NCBI RefSeq assembly: GCF_946892675.1 | Contig: NZ_CAMPOV010000001.1 | Location: forward strand, 718,033-782,032 | From: Arthrobacter sp. Marseille-P9274 | GTDB lineage: Bacteria; Actinomycetota; Actinomycetes; Actinomycetales; Micrococcaceae | DNA length: 64,000 nt | Direction: 5' to 3' | Part shown: positions 49,401 to 57,975 of the stretch, in pieces | Layout: every line of letters starts with the position of its first letter | Position numbering within the stretch: the first letter of the stretch is position 1 | Made by a program: the position numbers and the translations under genes | Notes under the pieces: model-generated | What the model saw: the letters and a program-made list of their open reading frames with translations, nothing else | What the model was told of the DNA's origin: nothing | Databases searched by the model: none

Positions 49401-50687
49401 ATTTCCGCTGAAGGCGGTGTGGCAGAACTTTCAGAGGTTGCCGCTGCACTGTTGGCTCGACACGGTTCGTCCGCGATCGGTTCAGGCCGTGCGCGCTTGG
49501 CTGCCGGGCTGGTCCGCGCTGCCTATGAAACTGATCTTCGCTCCACCGATCCACAGCTTTACATCAGGCGGGATCGGCAAACCGGCCGGGTCGTGGTGGC
49601 TGCTATGGCGGCAGTGGAAAAGTTCCGGCTGGACCCTGATCACCTCCTCGACTATGCCCAGCAGCTCGGCTCCAAAGCGGATGAACTCGTAATGGTGGTC
49701 AAAGACGCAGAAATCCCGCTTGTCGCGGGGGCAACGGCACGATCCGCTCTGCGTTCCATCGAAGACCACGGCCTCTCGCTGACTGACGAGCGAATCATTC
49801 GGCTGGCCGTCGCAGCCTCGAGCCGCACCGCGCTGTCCGGCCGAGGTGAGCTGTATGAGGTCAGCCTTCCTGCCGAGGAGGCAGTAGTCATTGCACTGCG
49901 GGAAGCAGTGGTGCGGGAGCTCTCCGAGCCCGGCCTGAGACGACGGGTCACCTCAAGGTTCCCCCTCATCACGGAAATCCCCAAACGGCCCGGGCTGGAT
50001 AAGTTGGTCCAACGTGCCTTGCCGGATATGCGATGGGACCAGAACCGCTATACCGTCGTTGACAAGCACGGCCAGACTTCGGTCGCAGGCTCCTCCACCT
50101 ACACCTTCATTGCTTCAGGATCGGTTTCCGAACTGGAGCGGAGGTTGCGGGACTCGCTGGACCGGAAGTCTGCATTGACACTCGCTGCACATCCGCGGGA
50201 CTACCTCAAAGCTGCTTCCACGCTCGCCCAGCGCTTTGGGGTGAAACGGATCGATATTGCCGCAGAGGTGCTCCGCGTAATCAAATCCACTGCCAGGCAA
50301 GCAGATGTCAGCTGGGAACTGGTGCTCCGCTCTGACTCCGAGCCGAAGTCATCGGGCGACTTTACCAACCTCACCCGATTGGCGCAGGCAGCAATCCGCC
50401 CGATGTGGGGTGAGATGATGCAGGTACCCGGTCCGGTGCTCTTGACCAATATTGGTCCATTGATCCGCTATGGCTTCGGTCCCGACGTCTCCAAACTTTT
50501 GGATCTCTCGCACCAACGCCCTGCGGCCCGTTGGATTCTAGCCCACCGGCGAGGGTACGACGAGACACCCAAGGTAGATGGCAAGCCGGTACCCATGGGC
50601 CCGGACGGGTGGATCGACATGCCGCGTAATCTTTCTGATCTGCTCACAACCAACGACCTCAACTCATCACGGAAGGAAACCGCATGA
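46458..50687 (+). CDS. pglW: BREX type 2 protein kinase PglW
   Basis: A 1409-residue protein. Residues about 15-180 form a NERD nuclease-like domain (NEVDVLLLTKQGLFVVELKG). A first kinase-like domain (about 230-500) is degenerate, with HRTLTPKQV near 340 in place of HRDLKPxN. A second kinase domain (about 520-790) keeps HRDIKPSN near 643 and LFDLS in place of DFG. Then come a helix-hairpin-helix region resembling the RNA polymerase alpha C-terminal fold (ARALSAASRLDVSTVGELLG near 820) and a long C-terminal region with winged-helix-like parts. In Streptomyces the Pgl system needs PglW kinase activity for phage resistance. The ATG follows GGGAGGGGG; pglX overlaps its stop by four bases. Confidence 0.92.
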   Translation: MKAGSNHWIEMGPAATPAEQLALDRFRELLPDDGVTYAWPNVTFLSQDGRTNEVDVLLLTKQGLFVVELKGWHGTISGNQQNWQHIAPNGVRRYERNPYILTEAKAKRLAGLLKMKAPSSAQKTVPFVKALVVFHGQDSQIKLDELGQTGVFALDGYSVKGLHGKSFSDFLKAPVLDEKALVDLQRCKQIRALLEASGLKPTPKTRFVGQYSIDKADPLGEGPSWQDLKAGHPDLPGVYRRIRLFDIAPGSSAAARAEIEQSARREVKMTQGIVHEGIVTPMEFLNDAAGPALVFSYDDGEQSLEDFLVSDGASLGFDDRLNLIRNIGETLRFAHRRHLRHRTLTPKQVFVRRGGTSLRTKIRDWYTGSKSRSTATATATYTMTSMGTQAPKDLISQGSWTYLAPETLRGGQDLPDVPLDVYGLGALAYLILGSKAPAATMAELEKTLSEQGGLSLASHNDIAEPFVDVVYNATRAVESDRTASIDIFLQQLDEAIEKFTAPEPGEKPVAPNPLDAGRGSIIGDRFEVKARRGSGSTGVAFEVDDYATEREGVILKVAKDDSAASRLRVEAEVIQALDSPRIVKLIEGPIHVDGKTALILSDAGAETLASRIEAEGRATIEQLESYASDLFDAVAHLDAAGIFHRDIKPSNLGIKRDSKTRKPRLVLFDLSLAREPLTAIDSGTRGYLDPFLGQGRRRQYDKAAELYSVAVTLFEMATATMPWWSEGDASPASATDTVVVADSLFEASVAKNLGQFFTKALNPDSLKRFPDLESLALAWRENFKNLAGPSGEEEPDNPSLDRLAEAATLDTPLPQSGLSARALSAASRLDVSTVGELLGTSPMIINSIRGQGEQTRKEIQRRIRAWRSRLLSAGTTGHQHRQPAGEDRSIETLLQSLVPTPTKVNAADVFTQRLLLGIPTARPSGALDDLVVTDTHWPTVKDLANEVGVTSSRISQLVDGAAKRWSGRKDLPAVVDEISEIISAEGGVAELSEVAAALLARHGSSAIGSGRARLAAGLVRAAYETDLRSTDPQLYIRRDRQTGRVVVAAMAAVEKFRLDPDHLLDYAQQLGSKADELVMVVKDAEIPLVAGATARSALRSIEDHGLSLTDERIIRLAVAASSRTALSGRGELYEVSLPAEEAVVIALREAVVRELSEPGLRRRVTSRFPLITEIPKRPGLDKLVQRALPDMRWDQNRYTVVDKHGQTSVAGSSTYTFIASGSVSELERRLRDSLDRKSALTLAAHPRDYLKAASTLAQRFGVKRIDIAAEVLRVIKSTARQADVSWELVLRSDSEPKSSGDFTNLTRLAQAAIRPMWGEMMQVPGPVLLTNIGPLIRYGFGPDVSKLLDLSHQRPAARWILAHRRGYDETPKVDGKPVPMGPDGWIDMPRNLSDLLTTNDLNSSRKETA

Positions 50688-53600
50688 TCGACTCCAAGCT
50701 TTTGCTGGCCGATTTGAAGAAACAGCTCAAGCTTCTGGAGGCGGACTTGCGAGCCGAGGCGACTCGTCCGTCCGGCGAGGAGTCGCTGCTCTGGTCAGAT
50801 GCACTGAAGAACCAGCACGCGGAAGCCACGCGAAAGGGTCGCACGGCACGGACATTCTCGGACTGGCTGGAAGGCGAAGTTTCGCAGGCTTCAGTTGCCT
50901 GGATCGTTGCCTCGACCTTTATCCGTTTCTGTGAAGACAACAGGTTGCTGCCCTCCCATTGGATAGCAGGAAATGACACGGCCCTGAACCGTGCGGTCGA
51001 GGCTGAAACGGCGTTCTTCGTGGAACATCCAACCTCGAATGCCCGTGATTGGCTCCGCGAGGCCTTCGGCGTCCTGGCTGATCTGCCGGCCGGACGAGCT
51101 CTAGTTGACCGGCGGCACAATGCAGTCTGGAATGCGCCTATCAGTTCCGAAGCGGCCAGAAACCTTCTGAATTTCTGGCGGGCAACCCACGACGACGGCC
51201 GGCTGGTCCACGACTTCCGTGATCCGGACTTGGAAACGCGGTTCCTCGGGGATCTCTATCAAGATCTGTCCGAGTATGCGAAGAAGACATTCGCCCTGCT
51301 TCAGACCCCGGATTTTGTGGAGGAGTTCATCCTCGACCAAACGTTGACTCCGGCCATCGCGGAGTTCGGGTTGGACGGGCTCAAACTCATCGACCCGACC
51401 TGCGGCAGCGGCCACTTTCTCCTCGGCGCGTTTGAGCGCCTCAACAGGGAATGGACGGAATTCGCTCCCGGCATCGGTCAGCGTGAACGCGTACAGAAGG
51501 CCCTCGATTCCATTCACGGGATCGACCTCAACCCCTTCGCCGTCGCCATTTCAAGGTTCCGCTTGACAGTTGCCGCGCTGAAGACCATCGGAGAGAAAAC
51601 CCTGACCAGCGCACCTGCCTTTGGCTACCATCTGGCCGTCGGCGATTCGCTGATTGGCGCGCAGGGCCGGCAGGGAGACCTGTTTGCCGAAGATTCCGAG
51701 TTCTCCTATGCGGCAGAAGATGTCAGCGAGTACGGGGATATTCTGCGGCCGGATCAGTACCACGTCGTCGTCGGAAACCCTCCCTACATCACGGTGAAGG
51801 ACAAGGCCCTCAACGAGTGGTACAGGGCAGCGTACGAGACGTGCGCAGGTAAGTACGCCCTGTCTGTCCCGTTCATGGAGCTGTTCTTCCGACTGGCCAT
51901 CCGTGGTACGGCAGAGTCAGCAGCAGGGTATGTTGGCCAGATTACGTCGAACTCGTTTATGAAGCGCGAATTTGGCAAGAAGGTCATTCAGGATCTGTTG
52001 TCCGGAAAGTCAATTTCAAACCCCGTCGATCTGACTGCGATTATTGATACCTCGGGCGCGTACATTCCCGGTCACGGAACGCCTACCGTCATCCTCGTTG
52101 GCCGACGACGCCATCCTGTGGCTGATACTGTCCGTGCCGTTCTGGGTGTCCGTGGTGAACCGGGCCAGCCAGCGAATCCCGCTAAAGGGTTGGTCTGGTC
52201 AGAAATTGTCGAAAACATCGGAGCTACGCAACACAATGGATCTTACGTCACTGTAGCAACGCCCCCACGGGAAGTCTTTGCCACACATCCTTGGTCACTT
52301 TCGGGAGGTGGAGCTGGCGACCTAAAGCAGGCTCTTGATGCATTTGGCAAAATGAGGCTTGCTTCCGAAGGTGTGGACATTGGTCTCACGGATCTAACCG
52401 GCGAAGACGACGCCTTTACTGTCCCTCAACGAGTTGCAAGACGGCTTGGATGGATCGCTCATGCCCCAGTTTTCGTTGAAGGCGACCGCGTTCGAGACTA
52501 CAGAATCGATACCGAAGAACGGACGCTACTTCCAGTCACTATTACTGGTACCCCACTAGAACCTACTTCTGAGCTAGCGCAATGGTTCTGGCCTCTTCGC
52601 TCACAGCTGGCCAAGAGAATCTATTTTGGACAGACTCCCGAACAACGAGGGCTCCGCTGGTTCGACCACGCAATGTATTTCGCTAAACGTCATGTCCAAC
52701 CGATGTCAATTACGTTTGCTTTCGTTGCCACCCACAATCACTTCGTGCTCGACCGCGGTGGGAAGGTGTTTAACCGTTCCGCCCCCGTCATCAAGCTGCC
52801 GGCCGACGCTACTGAGGAGGATCATCTGAAGCTTCTCGGGGTCCTCAACTCCTCCACGGCCTGCTTCTGGCTCAAGCAGGTTTGCCATAACAAGGGCAGC
52901 ACGGTTGACACGAAGGGCGCTCGGCAGACCCAGGTTCCATGGGAAGACTTCTATGAGTTTACCGGCACCAAGCTCCAAAGTTTTCCTTTGCCCAGCGTTT
53001 TGAATGCCAACCTACCTGAGCAAATAGACGGAGCTTCTACTGCCCTGACCAATGCTCTCCCGGGTGCTATCGTCAAGGCCTTTGGAGATGGAACGGTCAC
53101 AGACACCCTGGCCATTCTGCTCGCAGAGGGCAGAGAACTTTCGGAAAAATTGCGTGCCCGAATGGTCTTCCTACAGGAAGAGCTGGATTGGAAAGTTTAC
53201 AAGTCGTACGGGTTGGTAGAGGAGGACCTCACTTATCACGGCCAAAGTCTTGCTGAGCTGAACCTGGGCGAACGGGCCTTCGAAATTCATCTGGCCCGGA
53301 ACATGGCGAAAGGTCAGGAAGAATCAGCCTGGTTTGACCGCCACAGCTCTTCGCCTCGCACCGATATTCCGGCTGAGTGGCCGGAGGACTACCATGTGCT
53401 GGTTCAAAAGCGTCTGGATCTGATCGGAAGCAACCCCGATATTGCCTTGCTGGAACGGCCCGAATTCAAGCGCCGCTGGGCAAGTGTCCCGTGGGAAGCA
53501 CAGCAGCGTGACGCGCTAACGGACTTTGTTCGAGATCGACTGGAAGACCCCAAGTACTGGCAAGACGGCCAAGGTCCTGTTCACCGCACCGTGGCTCAGC

Positions 53601-54289
53601 TGGCTGATGCCGTCAAGGGCGACGCCAAACTAACACAGGCCCTGCAGGTCCTCACCGGAACAGCGGACATCGATCTGGTGCCCGCGCTAACGTCGCTCAT
53701 AACCGATGAAGCGGTGCCGTTCGTCGCGCAATTCCGGTACAAAGAATCGGGACTGACAAAGTTCCGCGACTGGCAGCATGTCTGGGCTCTCCAACGCCGC
53801 GAGGACGCCGGGGACAAAGTCGAGATTCCGGTGCCGCCAAAGTACAAGCCAACGGATTTCCTGAAGACGACATATTGGCAGGCCCGTGGAAAACTGGATG
53901 TGCCTAAGGAACGCTTCATCAGCTATCCAAATGTCCACCGGCCGGGAGACGGCTCACAAATTTTCGGCTGGGCCGGTTGGAACCATGCGGAAGCTGCACT
54001 GGCGCTCGCCCGGACGCTGACTGAGCAGGATGCCAGCGGCGCATCAAAAGATGACATGGTCCCGCTCCTGGCTGGCTTGGAGGAACTCGAATCCTGGGTT
54101 GCTCAGTGGCATGCCGAGATGGACCCAGCTATCGGCGGGAGCCCAGCTGCCGCTATCTCAGGACTATTGGATCAGTACCTGCTGCGACTCGGGCTGACGC
54201 GTGAAGACCTCAAGTCATGGAGGGCGCCAGCAACCGCGACGGGACGCCGCCGCAAGAGTGCACAGGTGAAGGAAGGGGAAAACGCATGA
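50684..54289 (+). CDS. pglX: BREX adenine-specific DNA methyltransferase PglX
   Basis: A 1201-residue N6-adenine methyltransferase, normal length for type 2 PglX. The SAM motif [15 protein letters not shown] is near residue 236 and the catalytic NPPY motif ([13 protein letters not shown]) near 365. Residues about 500-900 contain the target-recognition region. PglX methylates a non-palindromic site on host DNA and supplies the specificity of BREX. It starts by ATGA overlap with pglW and ends the same way on pglY. Coding composition dips to about 50% G+C at 52501-52740 (counted by hand) against 63% in sampled rows on both sides, as expected for a swapped recognition domain. The frame is intact. 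Confidence 0.94.
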   Translation: MIDSKLLLADLKKQLKLLEADLRAEATRPSGEESLLWSDALKNQHAEATRKGRTARTFSDWLEGEVSQASVAWIVASTFIRFCEDNRLLPSHWIAGNDTALNRAVEAETAFFVEHPTSNARDWLREAFGVLADLPAGRALVDRRHNAVWNAPISSEAARNLLNFWRATHDDGRLVHDFRDPDLETRFLGDLYQDLSEYAKKTFALLQTPDFVEEFILDQTLTPAIAEFGLDGLKLIDPTCGSGHFLLGAFERLNREWTEFAPGIGQRERVQKALDSIHGIDLNPFAVAISRFRLTVAALKTIGEKTLTSAPAFGYHLAVGDSLIGAQGRQGDLFAEDSEFSYAAEDVSEYGDILRPDQYHVVVGNPPYITVKDKALNEWYRAAYETCAGKYALSVPFMELFFRLAIRGTAESAAGYVGQITSNSFMKREFGKKVIQDLLSGKSISNPVDLTAIIDTSGAYIPGHGTPTVILVGRRRHPVADTVRAVLGVRGEPGQPANPAKGLVWSEIVENIGATQHNGSYVTVATPPREVFATHPWSLSGGGAGDLKQALDAFGKMRLASEGVDIGLTDLTGEDDAFTVPQRVARRLGWIAHAPVFVEGDRVRDYRIDTEERTLLPVTITGTPLEPTSELAQWFWPLRSQLAKRIYFGQTPEQRGLRWFDHAMYFAKRHVQPMSITFAFVATHNHFVLDRGGKVFNRSAPVIKLPADATEEDHLKLLGVLNSSTACFWLKQVCHNKGSTVDTKGARQTQVPWEDFYEFTGTKLQSFPLPSVLNANLPEQIDGASTALTNALPGAIVKAFGDGTVTDTLAILLAEGRELSEKLRARMVFLQEELDWKVYKSYGLVEEDLTYHGQSLAELNLGERAFEIHLARNMAKGQEESAWFDRHSSSPRTDIPAEWPEDYHVLVQKRLDLIGSNPDIALLERPEFKRRWASVPWEAQQRDALTDFVRDRLEDPKYWQDGQGPVHRTVAQLADAVKGDAKLTQALQVLTGTADIDLVPALTSLITDEAVPFVAQFRYKESGLTKFRDWQHVWALQRREDAGDKVEIPVPPKYKPTDFLKTTYWQARGKLDVPKERFISYPNVHRPGDGSQIFGWAGWNHAEAALALARTLTEQDASGASKDDMVPLLAGLEELESWVAQWHAEMDPAIGGSPAAAISGLLDQYLLRLGLTREDLKSWRAPATATGRRRKSAQVKEGENA

Positions 54290-57200
54290 ACGGGGTAGAC
54301 GCAATGATGCTTAAAGATGCATTGGACATCCCGGAACGCGTAGACGCCTCGGACTTTGTCCTGCAGCTCCACAACGGCGTTGAGGCAGCAGACCGGACGA
54401 TCGGCGAATATGTCATTACGGATTCGCTCGCACGCTCCTTTGACGAGGCCCTTGGTTTGGTAGGTCGGACTCTGGCCGACGGGAGAAGCAAGGGCGCTTT
54501 CGTCCATGGTTCGTTCGGTTCGGGTAAGAGCCATTTCATGGCCGTTCTTCATCTGCTGCTGGCAGGGAACACAAGAGCTCGTCAGCTCAAGAATCTGCAG
54601 GCGGCCGTCGCCAAGCATGAGGCAACGTTGCAGAAGAAGCTCCTGGCTGTTGACTACCACTTGCTGGGAGCCGAAAGCTTCGAGAGTGCGCTTTTCAAGG
54701 GCTATCTGGACACGGTTGCTCGAGAGCGTCCCGATGCTGCTCCCGCCGTTCTTCACCAAAGCAGCCGCCTATTTGAAGACGCTGTTGAGACCCGGGAAAT
54801 CCTGGGCGATGATGCGTTCTTCAAAAAGCTCAATGAGGCCAGCAGCTCATCCTCGGGCTGGGGAGCCTTTGCCGCAGCGTGGGATTCAGCCACCTTTGAC
54901 GCAGCGATCCGGGAACCTGTCGCCGGCGGTGAAAGAACACGTCTTGTCCAGGCGTTGACGTCCACGATGTTCCGCAGCTACACCAAGACCGGCGACTGGC
55001 TGGACATCACTGACGGACTCCAGGCCATGACCCTGCACGCTCAGGGTCTTGGGTACGAGGGCGTCATACTCTTCCTGGACGAACTGGTCCTCTGGCTCGC
55101 CCAACACCTCGGCGACACCTCGTTTATCCAGTCCGAGACCTCCAAGGTTGCCAAGCTGGTGGAGACCGGCGCGAGTTCATTAGCTCTGCCACTAGTGTCG
55201 TTCGTCGCCAGGCAGCGTGACCTGAAGGACTTCTTGGGCGGCACGGCAATTGGCGCCGAACGCGAAGCCATCGGCCAAAGCTTCCAGTGGTGGGAAGACC
55301 GGTTTGAGGCTATTACCCTCGAAGCTGCTGATCTGCCTCGCATTGTGCATCAGCGGTTGTTGCAGCCAAAGACTGATGACGGACGGCAGGCTCTAAGTGC
55401 AGCTACCGCTTCGGTGAAAAGCAACCCGGGCGCCATGCGGCATCTTTTGGCCGACGAAGCAGGCTCCAACGAAACCGATTTCGAACTCGTGTACCCGTTT
55501 TCGCCTGCCCTGATTGATGCACTTGTGGCGCTCTCTGCGATCATGCAGCGGGAGCGGACCGCGCTGAAAATCCTGGGTGAACTGCTCAGCGCCGGCCGCG
55601 ACGAGCTGCGGGTGACTGACGTTGTGCCTGTTGGGGATGTTTTCGAGCTCATCGTGCTAGGGCAGGCCAAGCCCCTGACCTCAGACATGAAGAAGCGTTT
55701 CGAGATTGCGGCGACTTTCTACATGCAGAAGATGCGCCCCTACCTGCTTAGAAAACACGGGCTGGAGGAGTCTTCAACACACGGGCTGTCACGGGACCAC
55801 GTCTTCCGTACCGAGGACCGACTCGCCCGTACCCTGCTGGTTGCCGAGATTGCCCCCGGCGCCGTTTCCCTGCAAAACCTCACCGCCGCCAAACTCGCGG
55901 CGCTCAACTTCGGCACCATCAGGTCATTTATCCCGGGCCAGGAAAGCCAGACCGTCCTGCAACACGTGCGTGACTGGGCTAAAGAGTTCGGCGAAGTCAC
56001 GTTGGAAGGTTCGACGGCCGATCCCGTCATTAGCGTCAGCCTGACCGGCGTGGATTCTGATGCCATCGTCGAGCGGGTCCAAGGCGAAGACACGCCAAAT
56101 GCCCGCCGCACCCTGATCCGTTCCTTGATCAGCGCCTCCCTGGGCATTCCCGAGGCCGTGGGACTCATGTCCCACCGGGAACATACCTTAGTGTGGCGGG
56201 GCCAAAAAATCACCGTTGACGTGATTTTTGGCAACATCCGGGACACTGCCGAGGTGCCGGACGACGCCCTCAGGGCTGACGGAAATCGCTGGAAGGTGGT
56301 CATCGATTATCCCTTTGATTCCGAGGACCATGGCGCCCAAGAAGACCTGAACAGACTGGCAAAACTCCGCGACGGTGGCCTGGATAGCAAGACGCTGGCC
56401 TGGGTTCCGCACTTCCTGACCGCAGCGCGGATGAACGATGTCGGACAGTTGGTTCTGCTGGAGCATCTGCTAAAAGGCTCGGGCGAACAGTTCGAACAGA
56501 ACGCGACAGGACTAGCACCCGCCGACCGTCCCCTGGCGCGCCGGCAACTGGAAAGTCAAAGGACCAATTTGCGTTCCAGACTGCAGGAAGCACTTCGGCA
56601 GGCCTACGGCGTCGATACGGCGAAAAAGGATGACGTAGACGTTGTCATCCAGGTGAACGAAGTCTTTTCCACCCTGGTCCCCGGGCTGAACATCCATCCG
56701 CCGGTGGCTGCAGACCTGAAAAACGCCCTGAACAAAGCGCTGGCGCAAGGGCAGGACGAGTTGTATCCCAAGCACCCCAAGTTTGAGCCAAGTGAAACAG
56801 AAGTCCGGAAAGCAGACCTGGCCACAGTCGTCGACCTGGCCGAAAAGGCCATCAGCGCTGGTGGTCGCATTGAGGGAATCGACCGGAGCAAGGCCGCCGT
56901 CCTGCATCGGGTAGCCGCTCCGCTGCAACTCGGAGAGCCGCGCGAAAGCGTCTACTCGTTGAGCGCAGCCAACTTTGGCTGGAGGGAAGGCTTCACCCGC
57001 TGGACGGCAGGTGCCACAAGCGACGTCTATATCCGGGATCTCCGCGATGAGCTTGAAGTCTTCGGTATGACCCGCGAAGTCGAGGACGTTCTAATTCTCG
57101 TGTGGTCCATGCTGGAGGACAGGCAGTGGCTGCGTGCATCGGCGCCCCTCGTCGCGGTGCCCGCAGTCGGCTCTCTAACTGACGACATGGCCCTTCGCGT

Positions 57201-57975
57201 TCCTGAGCTGCCCGCCGAGGAAGACTGGGCTATTGCTTCTAAACGAGCCCAATCGCTTTTCGGCGTGCAGGGCGAACCTCGCCTAAGCACCCAAAGCGTC
57301 TTACGGACGGCGCGGGCAGTCCGGGAAAAAGCCCGGACATTGATGGACCCTTCGAAGCGGCTTGTTGGTGCTTTGCATCTACACAAAGAGATATTGGGAA
57401 TTCCCGACGATTCATCTCGTTTCGTGACTGCCAAGCGCGCAGCGGAGTTGGCTGGCGCTCTTTCTGCGGAAGCGGACGACGCTCTGCTAATTACGGTTCT
57501 GGCTGAGTTCGACCTTCCGCAGGAGCCCGAAGCCTTCGTGAAATCTCTCGTGACTTCGTCGCAAGTTCTGGCTGCGCTGGAAGGTGCAGATTGGAACGTC
57601 CTGGAAAAGCTGCACAGCATGGAGTCCTCCAGTGCAGCAAACGTTCGACAGACGTTGGCCGAAGGCGCCAAGGCAGAAGAGCTACACATTCAGTTGGCCC
57701 CCCGACTCAAAAAAGCAAAAGAGGACGCCTTATCGCTCATCCTCGGAACGTCGAGGCGCCCCCAGCCTCCTAAACAACCAGACACTGGCGGGCAGGAACC
57801 ATTGGGGCCCACCCCTCCTGTCGATGGGTACGGCGCAGAGACCGTAGATGAGATCGAGTTGACGATTGATGTCGATAATCTGCAATCAGATTTTCAAGCG
57901 CTGCAAAATCGGGTGCAGCAAACCCTAACGAACAACCCCGGCAAGAAGCTTCGCATAAAGTGGTGGCTCGAATGA
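54286..57975 (+). CDS. pglY: BREX type 2 P-loop ATPase PglY
   Basis: A 1229-residue ATPase, the type 2 counterpart of BrxC. It begins MLKDALDIPERVDASDFVLQ; Walker A is HGSFGSGKSHFMA near residue 73-85 and Walker B ILFLDELVLWLAQ near 259-271. A long helical middle follows and the protein ends with a conserved-looking ELTIDVDN ... IKWWLE tail. PglY is required for resistance in Streptomyces and is thought to power DNA engagement by the complex. I start it at the ATG at 54286 (ATGA overlap with pglX); an upstream in-frame reading to 54217 lies inside pglX. Confidence 0.93.
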   Translation: MNGVDAMMLKDALDIPERVDASDFVLQLHNGVEAADRTIGEYVITDSLARSFDEALGLVGRTLADGRSKGAFVHGSFGSGKSHFMAVLHLLLAGNTRARQLKNLQAAVAKHEATLQKKLLAVDYHLLGAESFESALFKGYLDTVARERPDAAPAVLHQSSRLFEDAVETREILGDDAFFKKLNEASSSSSGWGAFAAAWDSATFDAAIREPVAGGERTRLVQALTSTMFRSYTKTGDWLDITDGLQAMTLHAQGLGYEGVILFLDELVLWLAQHLGDTSFIQSETSKVAKLVETGASSLALPLVSFVARQRDLKDFLGGTAIGAEREAIGQSFQWWEDRFEAITLEAADLPRIVHQRLLQPKTDDGRQALSAATASVKSNPGAMRHLLADEAGSNETDFELVYPFSPALIDALVALSAIMQRERTALKILGELLSAGRDELRVTDVVPVGDVFELIVLGQAKPLTSDMKKRFEIAATFYMQKMRPYLLRKHGLEESSTHGLSRDHVFRTEDRLARTLLVAEIAPGAVSLQNLTAAKLAALNFGTIRSFIPGQESQTVLQHVRDWAKEFGEVTLEGSTADPVISVSLTGVDSDAIVERVQGEDTPNARRTLIRSLISASLGIPEAVGLMSHREHTLVWRGQKITVDVIFGNIRDTAEVPDDALRADGNRWKVVIDYPFDSEDHGAQEDLNRLAKLRDGGLDSKTLAWVPHFLTAARMNDVGQLVLLEHLLKGSGEQFEQNATGLAPADRPLARRQLESQRTNLRSRLQEALRQAYGVDTAKKDDVDVVIQVNEVFSTLVPGLNIHPPVAADLKNALNKALAQGQDELYPKHPKFEPSETEVRKADLATVVDLAEKAISAGGRIEGIDRSKAAVLHRVAAPLQLGEPRESVYSLSAANFGWREGFTRWTAGATSDVYIRDLRDELEVFGMTREVEDVLILVWSMLEDRQWLRASAPLVAVPAVGSLTDDMALRVPELPAEEDWAIASKRAQSLFGVQGEPRLSTQSVLRTARAVREKARTLMDPSKRLVGALHLHKEILGIPDDSSRFVTAKRAAELAGALSAEADDALLITVLAEFDLPQEPEAFVKSLVTSSQVLAALEGADWNVLEKLHSMESSSAANVRQTLAEGAKAEELHIQLAPRLKKAKEDALSLILGTSRRPQPPKQPDTGGQEPLGPTPPVDGYGAETVDEIELTIDVDNLQSDFQALQNRVQQTLTNNPGKKLRIKWWLE

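Noticed and set aside
50684-54289. Phase-variable homopolymer tract in pglX
   Set aside because: I found no long G or C run; the reading frame is continuous.
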